A stretch of 64,000 nt of DNA from Micromonospora noduli (GTDB lineage Bacteria > Actinomycetota > Actinomycetes > Mycobacteriales > Micromonosporaceae): contig NZ_PYAK01000013.1 in assembly GCF_003264365.1 (NCBI RefSeq), forward strand, positions 62,001-126,000. Direction: 5' to 3'. Each line of letters starts with the position of its first letter. Within the stretch, counting starts at the first letter, position 1. Of the stretch, positions 28,070 to 37,050 are shown piece after piece. The notes beneath the pieces are model-generated. The model saw only the letters and a program-made list of their open reading frames with translations, made no database searches and was not told the origin of the DNA. The position numbers and the translations under genes were made by a program.

Positions 28070-30487
28070 ATGTCCCGCACCGCCGCACCGCCCCCGTGCC
28101 CCCTCACGAAGGCGACCGCCGTGCTCCTCGCGTACCCGTTCCGCGTCCTCGTCCCCCGCCGTGCGGCACCGGAGGCCGCCACGTCCGTGGCGGTGGCGCT
28201 GCTCCTCCTCGCCGGTTCCGTCGACCTGGTCCCGCCCTCGGTGGTGATCGCGCTGGCCGCCGGCGCCGGCGCCACGCTCGCCGGGCTGCGACTGTCCCGG
28301 CTGGCCTCCCGACGCGGCACCGATCCGACACCGCGTGCGGCGGGGGTGCTACTCGACGCGGCGGTGGTGGCGGCGGGTCTCACCGCCGTCGTGCTGCCCC
28401 TGGCCGGCATCGGGCACACCCTCGCCGTGCTGATCGGGTCGCTGGTCGTGGCGGCCCTCTCGACGGCCGGTCTGTACCGGCTCCCCGGCCGGTCGCAGCC
28501 GGCGGCCCCGGTCCGGTTGCGGTGGCTGGTCGAGTCGACCGGCCCGGCCCTCGGTCTGGCCCTCGCCGGCTGGTTGCTGCTGCCCTCCGACGGCCTGCCG
28601 GTCAGGGCTCGGCTGGTCGCCGCGTTGACGCTCGGCGGGTTGAGCATGGCCGCGTTGAACGCGTTCGCGGGGCCACGTCGGCGCTCGGGTGCGTCGCTCT
28701 GCCGGGGCGGCGTCCTGCTCACAGTGGGCGGGCTGGTGCTGCTGGCCACGTTGCCGTCCGCGCCGGCTGGCCGGGTGGCCCTGCTGGCCGTACCACCGCT
28801 GGTGTTCGGGATGTTGCTCGTCGCGGTCGGCGCGGCGGATGCGGCGGACGACGGGGAGTCGGTGGAGCCGGTGGCTGCGGCCTGGCCCCGGTCGGTGCTC
28901 CCCGCGGCGGTGCTGCTGCTGGCATCGGGTCTGCACCTGGGAGCCGGCCGCTCGCCGGATCGGACGAGCGTGCTGTTGGCCCTGGCGGCAGTGCCGCCCC
29001 TGGTGCTGCGCGAGCTGCTGCGCGCCGGTGACGGGTCCACGTCCGTTCGGCGGGCCGCTCATCGGCGACCGGCCGGCCGTTCGCTGCGGCACCGCCGTGC
29101 GGCCCCGGTCCGCTGGCCGGGCACGCCGGAGCCGCCGCCCGAGCGGGCCCTCGGCGTCCCGGAGGGCGCGGCGCCCGCGCTGGGTGCCGGCGCGACGTGG
29201 TCGCCTGACCACAGTTCCGCGTGGTCGGGGCTCAACCGGCGACCCGCGGCGGCGAGCCCCGGTGACCGGGCCAGCCTGCTGGACGCCCTGGCCGCGATCG
29301 GCGACGTTCCGGCGCCGGCCGGCGCGCTGCTGCTGGTGGATTTGCACGGCACCGAGGGGTTCGGCCCGACGGCCCGGGAGGACGTGCTGGCCGAGGCGGT
29401 GCACCGCGCTCGCGCGGTCATCGCCCCCGACGATCTGGTCACCGGGTGCACGGGTACCGGCTTCGCGGTGGTCACCGCCGCCGGGCCGGTGCTGGCGTAC
29501 GCGCTGGGCACCCGACTGTTGAGCGCGCTCAGTCCGCCCTACCGGCTGGCCGGTGCGATGCTGCGCGTGCAGACGAGCATCGGGTTGGCCGAGGTGAGCG
29601 GCGCCGGGCCGGCGGACGTGCTCCGGCAGGCCGAGCTGGCGAGACGACGGGCCGTGCAGCTGGGCCGGGACAGGGTGGAGTGGTACGACGCGTTCCTGGA
29701 GGAACAGCTGGTGCGCCGGCTCGACCTGGAGCGCGAGCTGCCCGGTGCGGTGGCGCGCGGCGAGCTGGACCTCGTCTACCAGCCGGTGGTCGACCTGGCC
29801 GACGGGCAGCCGGTGGGCGCGGAGGCGCTGCTGCGGTGGCGCAGCCCGGTGCTCGGCACTGTGCTCCCGGCCGAGTTGCTGCCGGTCGCCGAGGACCTGG
29901 ACCTGGTCGGCGAGTTGGAGTGGTGGGTGCTGGACCGGGCCTGCCGGCAGTTGTCCGACTGGTCGGTGGGTGTCCGGGAGCTGTGGATGGCGGTCAACGT
30001 CACCACCCGGGAGCTGACCACTCCCGACTTCGTCCAGCGGCTCGCGGCCGTGCTGGCCGCGTACGGGGTGCCACCGGAGCGGCTGGTGGTGGAGGTGAGC
30101 GAGCCGAGGGTCGCCGGTGATCTGTCGACGGTGGTGGCTCGGCTGGCCGGGCTCCGGTCGCTGGGCGTACGCACCGCGTTGGACGACTTCCGGGCCGAGC
30201 ACGCCTCGCTGGCCCAGCTTCGCCGTCTGCCGATCGACCTGCTCAAGGTGGGCCCGGAGTTGGTGGGCGCACGGCCGGACGGGCAACCGCCGCTGATCGA
30301 CGTGGTGGTCAACGTGGGCGAGCGGCTGGGCGTTGAGATCGTCGCCGAGGAGTTGGAGTCGTCGACCCAGGTCGAGGGGGCGCGCCGGGGTGGCTGCCGG
30401 TACGGGCAGGGGTTCGCGCTGGCCCGGCCGGCGACGGCCGAGCGGGTCGAGGCGTACTTCGAGGAGTTTCCCTCAGCATCTCGCTGA
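28070..30487 (+). CDS. Membrane protein with degenerate GGDEF and partly altered EAL domain
   Basis: 805 residues. Eight or more hydrophobic segments fill residues 20-325, then a Pro/Ala/Arg-rich linker. The GGDEF-like domain (about 400-545) has no GGDEF motif (CTGTGFAVV stands in its place), so it cannot be an active cyclase. The EAL domain keeps GAEALLRW (E585), NVTTREL, VEVSEP, ALDDF, LLKVG, VAEELE and YGQGF, i.e. most catalytic residues. But the loop that reads DDFGTGYSS in active enzymes is DDFRAEHAS, and EITE is EVSE. It may be a sensor or a weak phosphodiesterase. ATG 28070 is chosen; the Shine-Dalgarno is poor and a start at 27989 (TTG) is possible. Confidence 0.85.
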   Translation: MSRTAAPPPCPLTKATAVLLAYPFRVLVPRRAAPEAATSVAVALLLLAGSVDLVPPSVVIALAAGAGATLAGLRLSRLASRRGTDPTPRAAGVLLDAAVVAAGLTAVVLPLAGIGHTLAVLIGSLVVAALSTAGLYRLPGRSQPAAPVRLRWLVESTGPALGLALAGWLLLPSDGLPVRARLVAALTLGGLSMAALNAFAGPRRRSGASLCRGGVLLTVGGLVLLATLPSAPAGRVALLAVPPLVFGMLLVAVGAADAADDGESVEPVAAAWPRSVLPAAVLLLASGLHLGAGRSPDRTSVLLALAAVPPLVLRELLRAGDGSTSVRRAAHRRPAGRSLRHRRAAPVRWPGTPEPPPERALGVPEGAAPALGAGATWSPDHSSAWSGLNRRPAAASPGDRASLLDALAAIGDVPAPAGALLLVDLHGTEGFGPTAREDVLAEAVHRARAVIAPDDLVTGCTGTGFAVVTAAGPVLAYALGTRLLSALSPPYRLAGAMLRVQTSIGLAEVSGAGPADVLRQAELARRRAVQLGRDRVEWYDAFLEEQLVRRLDLERELPGAVARGELDLVYQPVVDLADGQPVGAEALLRWRSPVLGTVLPAELLPVAEDLDLVGELEWWVLDRACRQLSDWSVGVRELWMAVNVTTRELTTPDFVQRLAAVLAAYGVPPERLVVEVSEPRVAGDLSTVVARLAGLRSLGVRTALDDFRAEHASLAQLRRLPIDLLKVGPELVGARPDGQPPLIDVVVNVGERLGVEIVAEELESSTQVEGARRGGCRYGQGFALARPATAERVEAYFEEFPSASR

Positions 30488-30493
30488 ACCGGT

Positions 30494-31513
30494 TCATCTC
30501 CCCCGGGGCGGTGCGGTGCTGCCGCGCGGCGTGAGGTGAGGCGTCTCGTCCTGCACCCGCCCGGCCGGTTGCCCGGCGACGACGGCGAGCAGTTGCCTGG
30601 CGGCGTGCGCGCCGTACGCCGGGATGTCCCGGCCCAGCGCGGTCAGCGGCGGGTGCACCAGCCGGCACAGCGGCGAGTCGTCCCAGGCCACGATGGACAG
30701 ATCGCCGGGCACGGTCAGGCCCATCTCCTGGGCGACGGAGAGCCCGGCGATGGCCATCACGTCGTTGTCGTAGATGACCGCTGTGGGCCGGCCAGCCGAA
30801 CTGAGCAACCGGCGGGTGGCCCGGCCGCCCTCCTCGCCGGTGTAGTCGGACCAGACGGTGACCGCGTCGACCAGGCCGAGCCGCTGGCAGACCGCCGCGA
30901 AGGCGTCGGTGCGGATCTCGGTGTGCCGTAGGTCGGGCAGGCCGGCGACCCGCGCGATCCGCCGATGCCCGAGCGCGGCCAGGTACTCCACCGTCTCGGT
31001 CAGCGCGGCGGCGTCGTCGGACCAGACACTCGCCAGCTCACCGGTGCCGCCGGGGCCACCGATCACCACCGCCGGCAGTTGCAGCTGTTCGAGTGCCGGG
31101 ATGCGACGGTCGTCGGTGCGCAGGTCGCAGACGAGCACCCCGTCCACCCGTCGTTCGCCCCACCAGCGCCGGTAGACAGCGATCTCGGCGTCCGGGTCGG
31201 CCACCACCTGGAGGGTCAGCGCATACGAGCGGGCGGAGAGCTCGGCCTCGACGCCACTGATCAGCGCCATGAAGAACGGCTCGACGCCAAGGGTTCGCGC
31301 CGGTCGGCACAGGGCCAGGCCGATCGCCCCGGCGGTGGCGGCCGAGAGGGCGCGGGCGGCGCTGCTGCGGCTGAAACCGATCTCCGTGGCGATGGCCAGG
31401 ATGCGCTGCCGGGTGGCCTCGGAGACGCCGGGCTGCCCGTTCAGCGCGTACGACACGGCGCCCTTGGACACCCCGGCGCGTCGGGCGACGTCGGCGATGG
31501 TCGGCCGCTTCAC
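30494..31513 (-). CDS. LacI-family transcriptional regulator
   Basis: 339 residues. The N-terminal helix-turn-helix is IADVARRAGVSKGAVSYAL with the hinge helix RSSAARALS near 50-60. A periplasmic-binding-protein-like effector domain follows (VDGVLVCDLR, SVWSDDAAALTE, AVIYDNDVMAIAG, IVAWDDSPLCRLVHPPLT). It is divergent from the beta-mannosidase gene with 113 bases between, so it most likely represses that gene and itself and is released by a mannose-containing sugar. Its C-terminal tail is Pro/Arg-rich. The effector is inferred from context only. Confidence 0.92.
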   Translation of the reverse strand: MKRPTIADVARRAGVSKGAVSYALNGQPGVSEATRQRILAIATEIGFSRSSAARALSAATAGAIGLALCRPARTLGVEPFFMALISGVEAELSARSYALTLQVVADPDAEIAVYRRWWGERRVDGVLVCDLRTDDRRIPALEQLQLPAVVIGGPGGTGELASVWSDDAAALTETVEYLAALGHRRIARVAGLPDLRHTEIRTDAFAAVCQRLGLVDAVTVWSDYTGEEGGRATRRLLSSAGRPTAVIYDNDVMAIAGLSVAQEMGLTVPGDLSIVAWDDSPLCRLVHPPLTALGRDIPAYGAHAARQLLAVVAGQPAGRVQDETPHLTPRGSTAPPRGR

Positions 31514-31539
31514 CGGCGTGCTCCTTCGCTCTCTGGCCG

Positions 31540-31568
31540 TTGACAGCCCGGATTCCGGACCGTACCGT
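31540..31568 (+). promoter_or_regulatory. Promoter of the beta-mannosidase gene with a palindrome in the spacer
   Basis: TTGACA at 31540-31545, a 17-base spacer, and TACCGT at 31563-31568 form a near-ideal vegetative promoter. The spacer contains the palindrome CCGGATTCCGG (31548-31558), well placed as an operator for the divergent LacI-type regulator. A second weak palindrome, CATCTTTCGATG, lies at 31595-31606. Confidence 0.7.
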
Positions 31569-31626
31569 AGCTCAGCTTATCCGGTTCAGTACGGCATCTT
31601 TCGATGCGGGAAGGTGCGGTGAAATC

Positions 31627-34068
31627 GTGAGCCGACAGGCACTCTACGACGGTTGGACAGTGCGAGCGGCCCCCGGAGCACAGGTGCCCGAGGAGGTCGC
31701 CGGCCGGTCCGCACCGGCGACAGTGCCGGGCTGCGTGCACACCGATCTGCTCGACGCCGGGTTGATCCCCGACCCCTACCTCGACGACAACGAGCGGGCG
31801 GTGGCCTGGATCGGGCGCACCGACTGGGTCTACCAGTCCACCTTCGTCCACCGGGCGGGCGACGACGAGCGCGTCGACCTGGTCTGCGCCGGCCTGGACA
31901 CCGTCGCCACGCTCACAGTCAACGGTGTGGAGGTCGGCCGCACCGCGAACATGCACCGCGGCTACCGGTTCGACGTCCGACCGCTGCTGCGCGACGGGGA
32001 CAACGACCTGGTGGTCACGTTCGACTCCGCGTACCGCTACGCCGAGGCGCAGCAGGAACGGCTCGGCGACCGGCCGAACGCCTACCCGGAGCCGTTCCAC
32101 TTCATCCGCAAGATGGCCTGCAACTTCGGCTGGGACTGGGGGCCGACCCTGGTCACCGCCGGCATCTGGCAGGAGATCAGCCTGCACGCCTGGTCGACCG
32201 CCCGACTGGCCACCGTCCGTCCACTGGTCACCATGGACGGTCGCGACGGCCGGGTCGAGGTGCACGTCGAGGTCGAGCGGGTCGCGGACGTCCCGCTGAC
32301 CGTCCGCGCCGCCGTGGCCGGCGTCCGCGCCGAGGTGGTCGTCCCGGCCGGGCAACGCACGGCCGTGCTGACCCTCACCGTCCGCGAACCCGCGCTGTGG
32401 TGGCCCCGGGGGTACGGCGAGCAGGCCCGCCACCCGATCGAGGTGACTCTGCACGCACCGGACGGCGACACGCTGGACAGCTGGTCGCACCGGATCGGCT
32501 TCCGCTCGGTGCGGCTGGACACCACACCCGACGAGCACGGCACCCCGTTCGCGTTGTCGGTCAACGACGTCCCGGTCTTCGTCCGCGGGGTCAACTGGAT
32601 CCCGGACGACGTGTTCCCCACCCGGATCACCCGGGCCCGGCTGGCCGAGCGCTTCGACCAGGCTGTCGCGGCCAACGTCAACCTGCTGCGGGTCTGGGGC
32701 GGCGGTCGGTACGAGTCGGCGGACTTCTACGACCTGGCCGACGAGCGCGGTCTCCTCGTCCAGCAGGACTTCCTGTTCGCCTGCGCCGCGTACCCGGAGG
32801 AGGAACCGTTCGGCACCGAGGTGGCAGCCGAGGCCGCCGAGCAGGTGACCCGGCTCGCGCCGTACCCGTCGCTGGTGCTCTGGACCGGCAACAACGAGAA
32901 CATCTGGGGCTGGCACGACTGGGACTGGCAGCAGGCCCTCGCCGGGCGCACCTGGGGGCGCGGCTACTACCTCGACGTGCTGCCCCGGATCGTCGGCGAG
33001 CTGGACCCGACCCGCCCGTACTGGCCGGGCAGCCCCTGGTCGGGCACGGAGTCGATCCACCCCAATGACCCGGCGCACGGCACCACCCACATCTGGGACG
33101 TGTGGAACACCGACGACTACACCAGGTACCGGGAGTACGTGCCGCGCTTCGTGGCCGAGTTCGGCTACCAGGCCCCACCGGCGTACGCCACGCTGCGCCG
33201 GGCGTTGAGCGACGAACCCCTGGCCCACGACTCACCGGGCATGGCGCACCACCAGAAGGCGGCCGGCGGTGACGCCAAGCTCCAGCGGGGCCTCGACGCG
33301 CACCTGCCCGCCCCGGCGGACTTCGACGACTGGCACTACCTGACGCAGCTCAACCAGGCCCGGGCGATCCAGCTCGGCGTGGAACACTTCCGCTCCCACC
33401 GGGACGTCTGCGCGGGCACCATCGTCTGGCAGCTCAACGACTGCTGGCCGGTGACCTCCTGGTCGGCAGTCGACGGCGACGGCCGCCGCAAACCCCTGTG
33501 GTACGCGCTGCGCCACGCCTACGCCGACCGGCTGCTCACCGTGCAACCCCGCGACGGCGGCCTGGCCCTGGTCGCGGTCAACGAGACTGCCGAGGCATGG
33601 ACCGCGACGGCAGCGGTCACCCGGTTCACGCTCACCGGGGAGCCGAGGGCGAAGACCTCGGTCGACCTCGACGTCCCGGCGTACTCCTCGGTGGTGCTGG
33701 CGCTGCCGACGGACCTGGCACGGTCGGAGGATGCCCGGCGCGAGGTGCTGGTCGCGGAGGCCGGTGGCACCGCGGAGCGCGCCCTGTGGTTCTTCGCCGA
33801 GGACCGGGAGGTGGACTGGCCGGCGGCGGCCTGGGACGCGACGGTCGAGCCGGTCGACGGCGGGCAGCGGGTCCGGGTCACGGCCCGCACGGTGCTGCGC
33901 GACCTGACGCTCTTCCCGGACCGCCTCGATGCCTCGGCGGAGGTGGACAAAGCCCTGGTCACCCTCCTGCCGGGCGAGTCGGCGACCTTCACCGTGCGCG
34001 CCGACGCCGCGCTGGACCCGGCGGCGCTGACCAGCCGTCCGGTGCTGCGCTGCGTCAACGACATCTGA
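31627..34068 (+). CDS. Beta-mannosidase, glycoside hydrolase family 2
   Basis: 813 residues. The GH2 order is seen: N-terminal jelly roll (VPGCVHTDLLDAGLIPDP, typical of mannosidases), an immunoglobulin-like domain, the catalytic barrel, and C-terminal beta domains. The acid/base is E424 in GNNENIWGWHD; the nucleophile is E511 in VAEFGYQAPP. MACNFGWDWGPTLVTAGIW is another mannosidase hallmark. There is no signal peptide, so it acts in the cytoplasm on imported manno-oligosaccharides. GTG 31627 was chosen because it gives a normal N-terminus; the frame is open upstream to 31540. Control by the divergent LacI regulator is likely. No sugar transporter is linked to it here. Confidence 0.93.
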   Translation: MSRQALYDGWTVRAAPGAQVPEEVAGRSAPATVPGCVHTDLLDAGLIPDPYLDDNERAVAWIGRTDWVYQSTFVHRAGDDERVDLVCAGLDTVATLTVNGVEVGRTANMHRGYRFDVRPLLRDGDNDLVVTFDSAYRYAEAQQERLGDRPNAYPEPFHFIRKMACNFGWDWGPTLVTAGIWQEISLHAWSTARLATVRPLVTMDGRDGRVEVHVEVERVADVPLTVRAAVAGVRAEVVVPAGQRTAVLTLTVREPALWWPRGYGEQARHPIEVTLHAPDGDTLDSWSHRIGFRSVRLDTTPDEHGTPFALSVNDVPVFVRGVNWIPDDVFPTRITRARLAERFDQAVAANVNLLRVWGGGRYESADFYDLADERGLLVQQDFLFACAAYPEEEPFGTEVAAEAAEQVTRLAPYPSLVLWTGNNENIWGWHDWDWQQALAGRTWGRGYYLDVLPRIVGELDPTRPYWPGSPWSGTESIHPNDPAHGTTHIWDVWNTDDYTRYREYVPRFVAEFGYQAPPAYATLRRALSDEPLAHDSPGMAHHQKAAGGDAKLQRGLDAHLPAPADFDDWHYLTQLNQARAIQLGVEHFRSHRDVCAGTIVWQLNDCWPVTSWSAVDGDGRRKPLWYALRHAYADRLLTVQPRDGGLALVAVNETAEAWTATAAVTRFTLTGEPRAKTSVDLDVPAYSSVVLALPTDLARSEDARREVLVAEAGGTAERALWFFAEDREVDWPAAAWDATVEPVDGGQRVRVTARTVLRDLTLFPDRLDASAEVDKALVTLLPGESATFTVRADAALDPAALTSRPVLRCVNDI

Positions 34069-34074
34069 GCGGGC

Positions 34075-34111
34075 GGGCCCTTTCGCCACACCCTTGTCGG
34101 CGGAGGGGCCC
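34075..34111 (+). terminator. Hairpin terminator after the beta-mannosidase gene
   Basis: A 13-bp stem with two G-U pairs (GGGCCCTTTCGCC at 34075-34087, GGCGGAGGGGCCC at 34099-34111) and an 11-base loop, seven bases after the stop. Confidence 0.7.
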
Positions 34112-34153
34112 TCATTGACGACGTGCGGACCACTGCGCCGACCCGGCCAATGA

Positions 34154-34183
34154 TTGAAGACTTCTTCAAGTGCTAAAGTCTTC
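34154..34183 (+). promoter_or_regulatory. Putative ArsR-type operator
   Basis: TTGAAGA-CT-TCTTCAA (34154-34169) is a 7-bp inverted repeat. It overlaps a wider one, GAAGACTT (34156-34163) with AAGTCTTC (34176-34183). AT content is much higher than in neighbouring DNA. It lies 23 bases before the arsR-family start, the usual place for autorepression. Confidence 0.65.
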
Positions 34184-34205
34184 GCATCGATCGGAAGAGG
34201 TGCTC

Positions 34206-34544
34206 ATGTCGGTCCCGCTGTACCAGGCGAAGGCGGAACTCTTCCGCACCCTCGGGCACCCGGTGCGCATCCGGGTCCTCGAACTGCTCCAGGACGGCCC
34301 GAAGCCGGTCCGCGACCTGCTCGCCGTCATCGAGGTCGAGGCCTCCAACCTCTCCCAGCAACTCGCAGTGCTGCGCCGCGCCGGAATGGTCACCTCACAC
34401 CGTGACGGTCCCCTCGTCATGTACGCGCTCAGCACCCCGGACGTGGCCGACCTGCTGGCCGCCGGGCGCCGGATCCTCGGCGCGGTCCTCACCGACCGGG
34501 ACGGCCTCCTCGGGGAGCTGCGCGCCACCGGCGCGGACAGGTGA
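34206..34544 (+). CDS. ArsR-family regulator without cysteines
   Basis: 112 residues with the winged helix-turn-helix: AELFRTLGHPVRIRVLELL, VEASNLSQQLAVLRRAGMV as recognition helix, and the wing HRDGPLVMYAL. ATG 34206 has GAGG five bases ahead. The protein has no cysteine and no obvious C-terminal His/Asp metal site, so a classical thiol or metal sensor of the ArsR/SmtB kind is unlikely. It overlaps the SulP transporter start by four bases (GTGA), so it probably controls transporter expression together with its own. ArsR-SulP pairs are common in actinobacteria. Effector unknown. Confidence 0.88.
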   Translation: MSVPLYQAKAELFRTLGHPVRIRVLELLQDGPKPVRDLLAVIEVEASNLSQQLAVLRRAGMVTSHRDGPLVMYALSTPDVADLLAAGRRILGAVLTDRDGLLGELRATGADR

Positions 34545-36226
34545 GCGCCGCCATCCCGGTGGTCCGAGAGCGGCTCCTCGGGCTGCTGCCCGGCCGGGCC
34601 GACTGGGCGGCGGTCCACCGCTCACCGCGCCGGGACCTGCTGGCCGGACTCACCGTGGCGGTGGTGGCGCTGCCGTTGGCCCTGGCGTTCGGCGTCACCT
34701 CCGGGCTGGGCGCCCAGGCCGGGTTGATCACTGCCGTGATCGCCGGTGCGGTGGCCGCTGTCTTCGGAGGCTCCAACCTCCAGGTCTCCGGGCCGACCGG
34801 GGCGATGACCGTGGTGCTGGTGCCGGTGGTGCAGCAGTTCGGAGCCACCGGCGTGCTCATGGTCGGGGCGATGGCCGGCGTGGTGCTGATCGCGCTCGCC
34901 GTGGCCCGCCTGGGCCGGTACGTCCGCTACCTGCCCACCCCGGTGCTGGAGGGTTTCACCGCCGGCATCGCCGTGGTCATCGCGCTGCAACAGGTGCCCG
35001 CCGCTCTCGGCGTCAGCGACGCGCACGGGGAGAAGGTCTGGGCCGTCGCCTTCGACGCGGTCGCTCGTTTCGTCGTACACCCGCGGCCGGCCGCGCTCGC
35101 GGTGGCCCTCGCCGTCGCGGCACTGATGCTGCTGGGTGCCCGGTGGCGACCCGGCCTGCCGTTCTCGCTGCTCGGCGTGGGGGCCGCCACCGTCCTCGCC
35201 GAGGTCATCCCGGTCGACCTGGTCCGGATCGGCGCGCTGCCGCAGGGTCTGCCCGCGCCCTCGCTCAGCTTCCTCGACCTCGGCGCACTGGGTGTGCTGC
35301 TTCCCAGCGCCCTCGCCGTCGCCGCGCTCGCCGCCCTGGAGAGCCTGCTCTCCGCCACCGTCGCCGATGGCATGACCGTCGGCGAGCGGCACGACCCGGA
35401 CCGGGAGCTGTTCGGTCAGGGGATGGCCAACCTCGCCGCCCCCCTCTTCGGCGGCATCCCAGCGACCGCCGCCATCGCCCGGACCGCTGTCAACGTCCGC
35501 GCCGGGGCGGCGTCGAAGTTGGCTGCCCTCACCCACGCCGTCGCCCTCGCGGCGATCGTGCTGGCCGCCGCGCCGTTGGTCGGCCGGATCCCGCTCGCCG
35601 CCCTGGCCGGGGTGCTGCTGGCCACCACCGTCCGCATGGTGGAGGCCGGCTCGCTGTGGGCGCTGGCCAGGGCCACCCGGGGTGACGCGGTCGTTCTGGT
35701 GCTCACCTTCGCCGTCACCGTGATCTGGGACCTCGTCACCGCCGTCGCGGTCGGCGTCGGCGTCGCCGTGCTGCTCGCCCTGCGCGCGGTGGCCCGCAGC
35801 GCCCGGCTGGAACAGGTGCCCCTCGACCCAGGCGAACACAGCGCCGAGGAGTACGCGCTGCTCACCGAACACATCGTCGCGTACCGGCTGGACGGGCCGC
35901 TCTTCTTCGCTGCGGCCCACACCTTCCTGCTCGAACTCTCCGAGGTCACCGACGTCCGGGTCGTCATCCTGCGGATGTCCCGGGTGACCACCATGGACGC
36001 CACCGGTGCGCATGTCCTCGGCGATGCGATCCGGCGGCTACGCGGACGCGGGATCACCGTCCTGCTCTCCGGCATCACCCCCGCCCACGACCAGGTGCTG
36101 GCCACACTCGGAGTCGCTGACGACCTACGCCGCGAGGGGCTGGTCTTCCAGGACACCCCGGCCGCGATCCGGTACGCCCGCGGGACCGCGCTTCCCGTGG
36201 CAGGCAGCCCATCTGACCGGCCGTAA
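34541..36226 (+). CDS. SulP-family anion transporter with STAS domain
   Basis: 561 residues. Residues 30-430 hold about a dozen membrane segments with the SulP hallmarks: LAGLTVAVVALPLALAFGV, GGSNLQVSGPTGAMTVVL, LPTPVLEGFTAGIAVVIAL and LFGGIPATAAIARTAVNVR. The C-terminal STAS domain (about 445-545) contains VVILRMSRVTTMDATGAHVL. Family members carry sulfate, bicarbonate or other anions by symport; the substrate is not evident. The start overlaps the ArsR gene stop. The preserved Thr-Gly in the PTGAM signature supports activity. Confidence 0.92.
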   Translation: MSAAIPVVRERLLGLLPGRADWAAVHRSPRRDLLAGLTVAVVALPLALAFGVTSGLGAQAGLITAVIAGAVAAVFGGSNLQVSGPTGAMTVVLVPVVQQFGATGVLMVGAMAGVVLIALAVARLGRYVRYLPTPVLEGFTAGIAVVIALQQVPAALGVSDAHGEKVWAVAFDAVARFVVHPRPAALAVALAVAALMLLGARWRPGLPFSLLGVGAATVLAEVIPVDLVRIGALPQGLPAPSLSFLDLGALGVLLPSALAVAALAALESLLSATVADGMTVGERHDPDRELFGQGMANLAAPLFGGIPATAAIARTAVNVRAGAASKLAALTHAVALAAIVLAAAPLVGRIPLAALAGVLLATTVRMVEAGSLWALARATRGDAVVLVLTFAVTVIWDLVTAVAVGVGVAVLLALRAVARSARLEQVPLDPGEHSAEEYALLTEHIVAYRLDGPLFFAAAHTFLLELSEVTDVRVVILRMSRVTTMDATGAHVLGDAIRRLRGRGITVLLSGITPAHDQVLATLGVADDLRREGLVFQDTPAAIRYARGTALPVAGSPSDRP

Positions 36227-36245
36227 CGGTCGGGAGGCGCGTGAC

Positions 36246-36290
36246 ACGAGCGGTGGGCCTGAAGGTGACTCCTCCAGGTCCACCGCTCGT
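36246..36290. terminator. Strong hairpin between converging SulP gene and cutC
   Basis: ACGAGCGGTGGGCCTG (36246-36261) pairs with CAGGTCCACCGCTCGT (36275-36290) with one G-U pair. Pairing continues as AGG/CCT beyond one mismatch, leaving a five-base loop. It is symmetric and should stop transcription from both sides. Confidence 0.85.
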
Positions 36291-36306
36291 CAGAACGCGC
36301 TGCCGG

Positions 36307-37050
36307 TCAGGCGCGGGCGGCGGCGAGCACCTGGCCGACCAGGGCGCCCGAGGTGCCCGAACGCTCGTACTCGGGTCGGTTCAGGCTGCCACCCATCAGC
36401 GGCGCCGGGTTGCGGTGCACGGCCGGGCTGTCCGAGCTGACCAGGGCCGCGAAGTGGTACTCGTCGGCACCGGTCGCCTCGACGATCCGGGCGATGTTGC
36501 GCGGGGTGATGCCACCGCCCGGCATGATGACAATCCGGCCGGCGGCCCGGCGCACCAGGTCGGCGATGAGCGGAGCGCCCTCCAGCACGCTGACCTCCTG
36601 ACCCGAGGTGAGCACCCGGTGCACACCCAGCTCGACCAGCTGCTCCAGCGCCGCGTGCGGGTCCCGGGTCATGTCGAACGCCCGGTGGAAGGTGATGCTG
36701 GCGTCGCCCGCGGCGGCGATCAGCCGGCGGGTGGTCGGCACGTCGACGTCACCCTCGGCGGTCAACGCGCCGATCACGATGCCCTGCGCGCCGGCCGCCA
36801 CCGCGGCCCGCACGTCCCGCTCCATGGCCTCGATCTCGAACGGCGAGTAGATGAAGTCGCCGGCCCGGGGACGGACGATCACGTGTACCCGGATCCGGCT
36901 GACCGCGCGCACTGTCGTCTCGATGGTGCCCAGGCTGGGGGTCAGCCCGCCGTCGAAGAGAGCGGAGCACAACTCCACCCGGTCGGCGCCGGCCTCCTCG
37001 GCGGCGACCGCTCCCTCGACGCTGTCGATGCAGATCTCGAATGTGTTCAT
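36307..37050 (-). CDS. cutC: CutC family protein
   Basis: 247 residues, TIM-barrel of the CutC family. FEICIDSVEGAVAAEEAGA at the N-terminus, GADRVELCSALFDGGLTPS and VIVRPRAGDFIYSPFE are the family signatures; FHRAFDM and GGGITPRNI follow. CutC was first linked to copper tolerance, but that role is not well supported across bacteria. Here it ends a six-gene operon of an amino-acid-type ABC transporter and an asparaginase. The start overlaps the asparaginase stop by four bases (ATGA). This context suggests a role in handling the imported compound rather than copper. Confidence 0.92.
   Translation of the reverse strand: MNTFEICIDSVEGAVAAEEAGADRVELCSALFDGGLTPSLGTIETTVRAVSRIRVHVIVRPRAGDFIYSPFEIEAMERDVRAAVAAGAQGIVIGALTAEGDVDVPTTRRLIAAAGDASITFHRAFDMTRDPHAALEQLVELGVHRVLTSGQEVSVLEGAPLIADLVRRAAGRIVIMPGGGITPRNIARIVEATGADEYHFAALVSSDSPAVHRNPAPLMGGSLNRPEYERSGTSGALVGQVLAAARA

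Noticed and set aside
36307..37050. CutC considered as evidence of a copper-tolerance operon
   Set aside because: No copper chaperone, P-type ATPase or Cys/His-rich regulator is present; neighbours point to amino-compound uptake.
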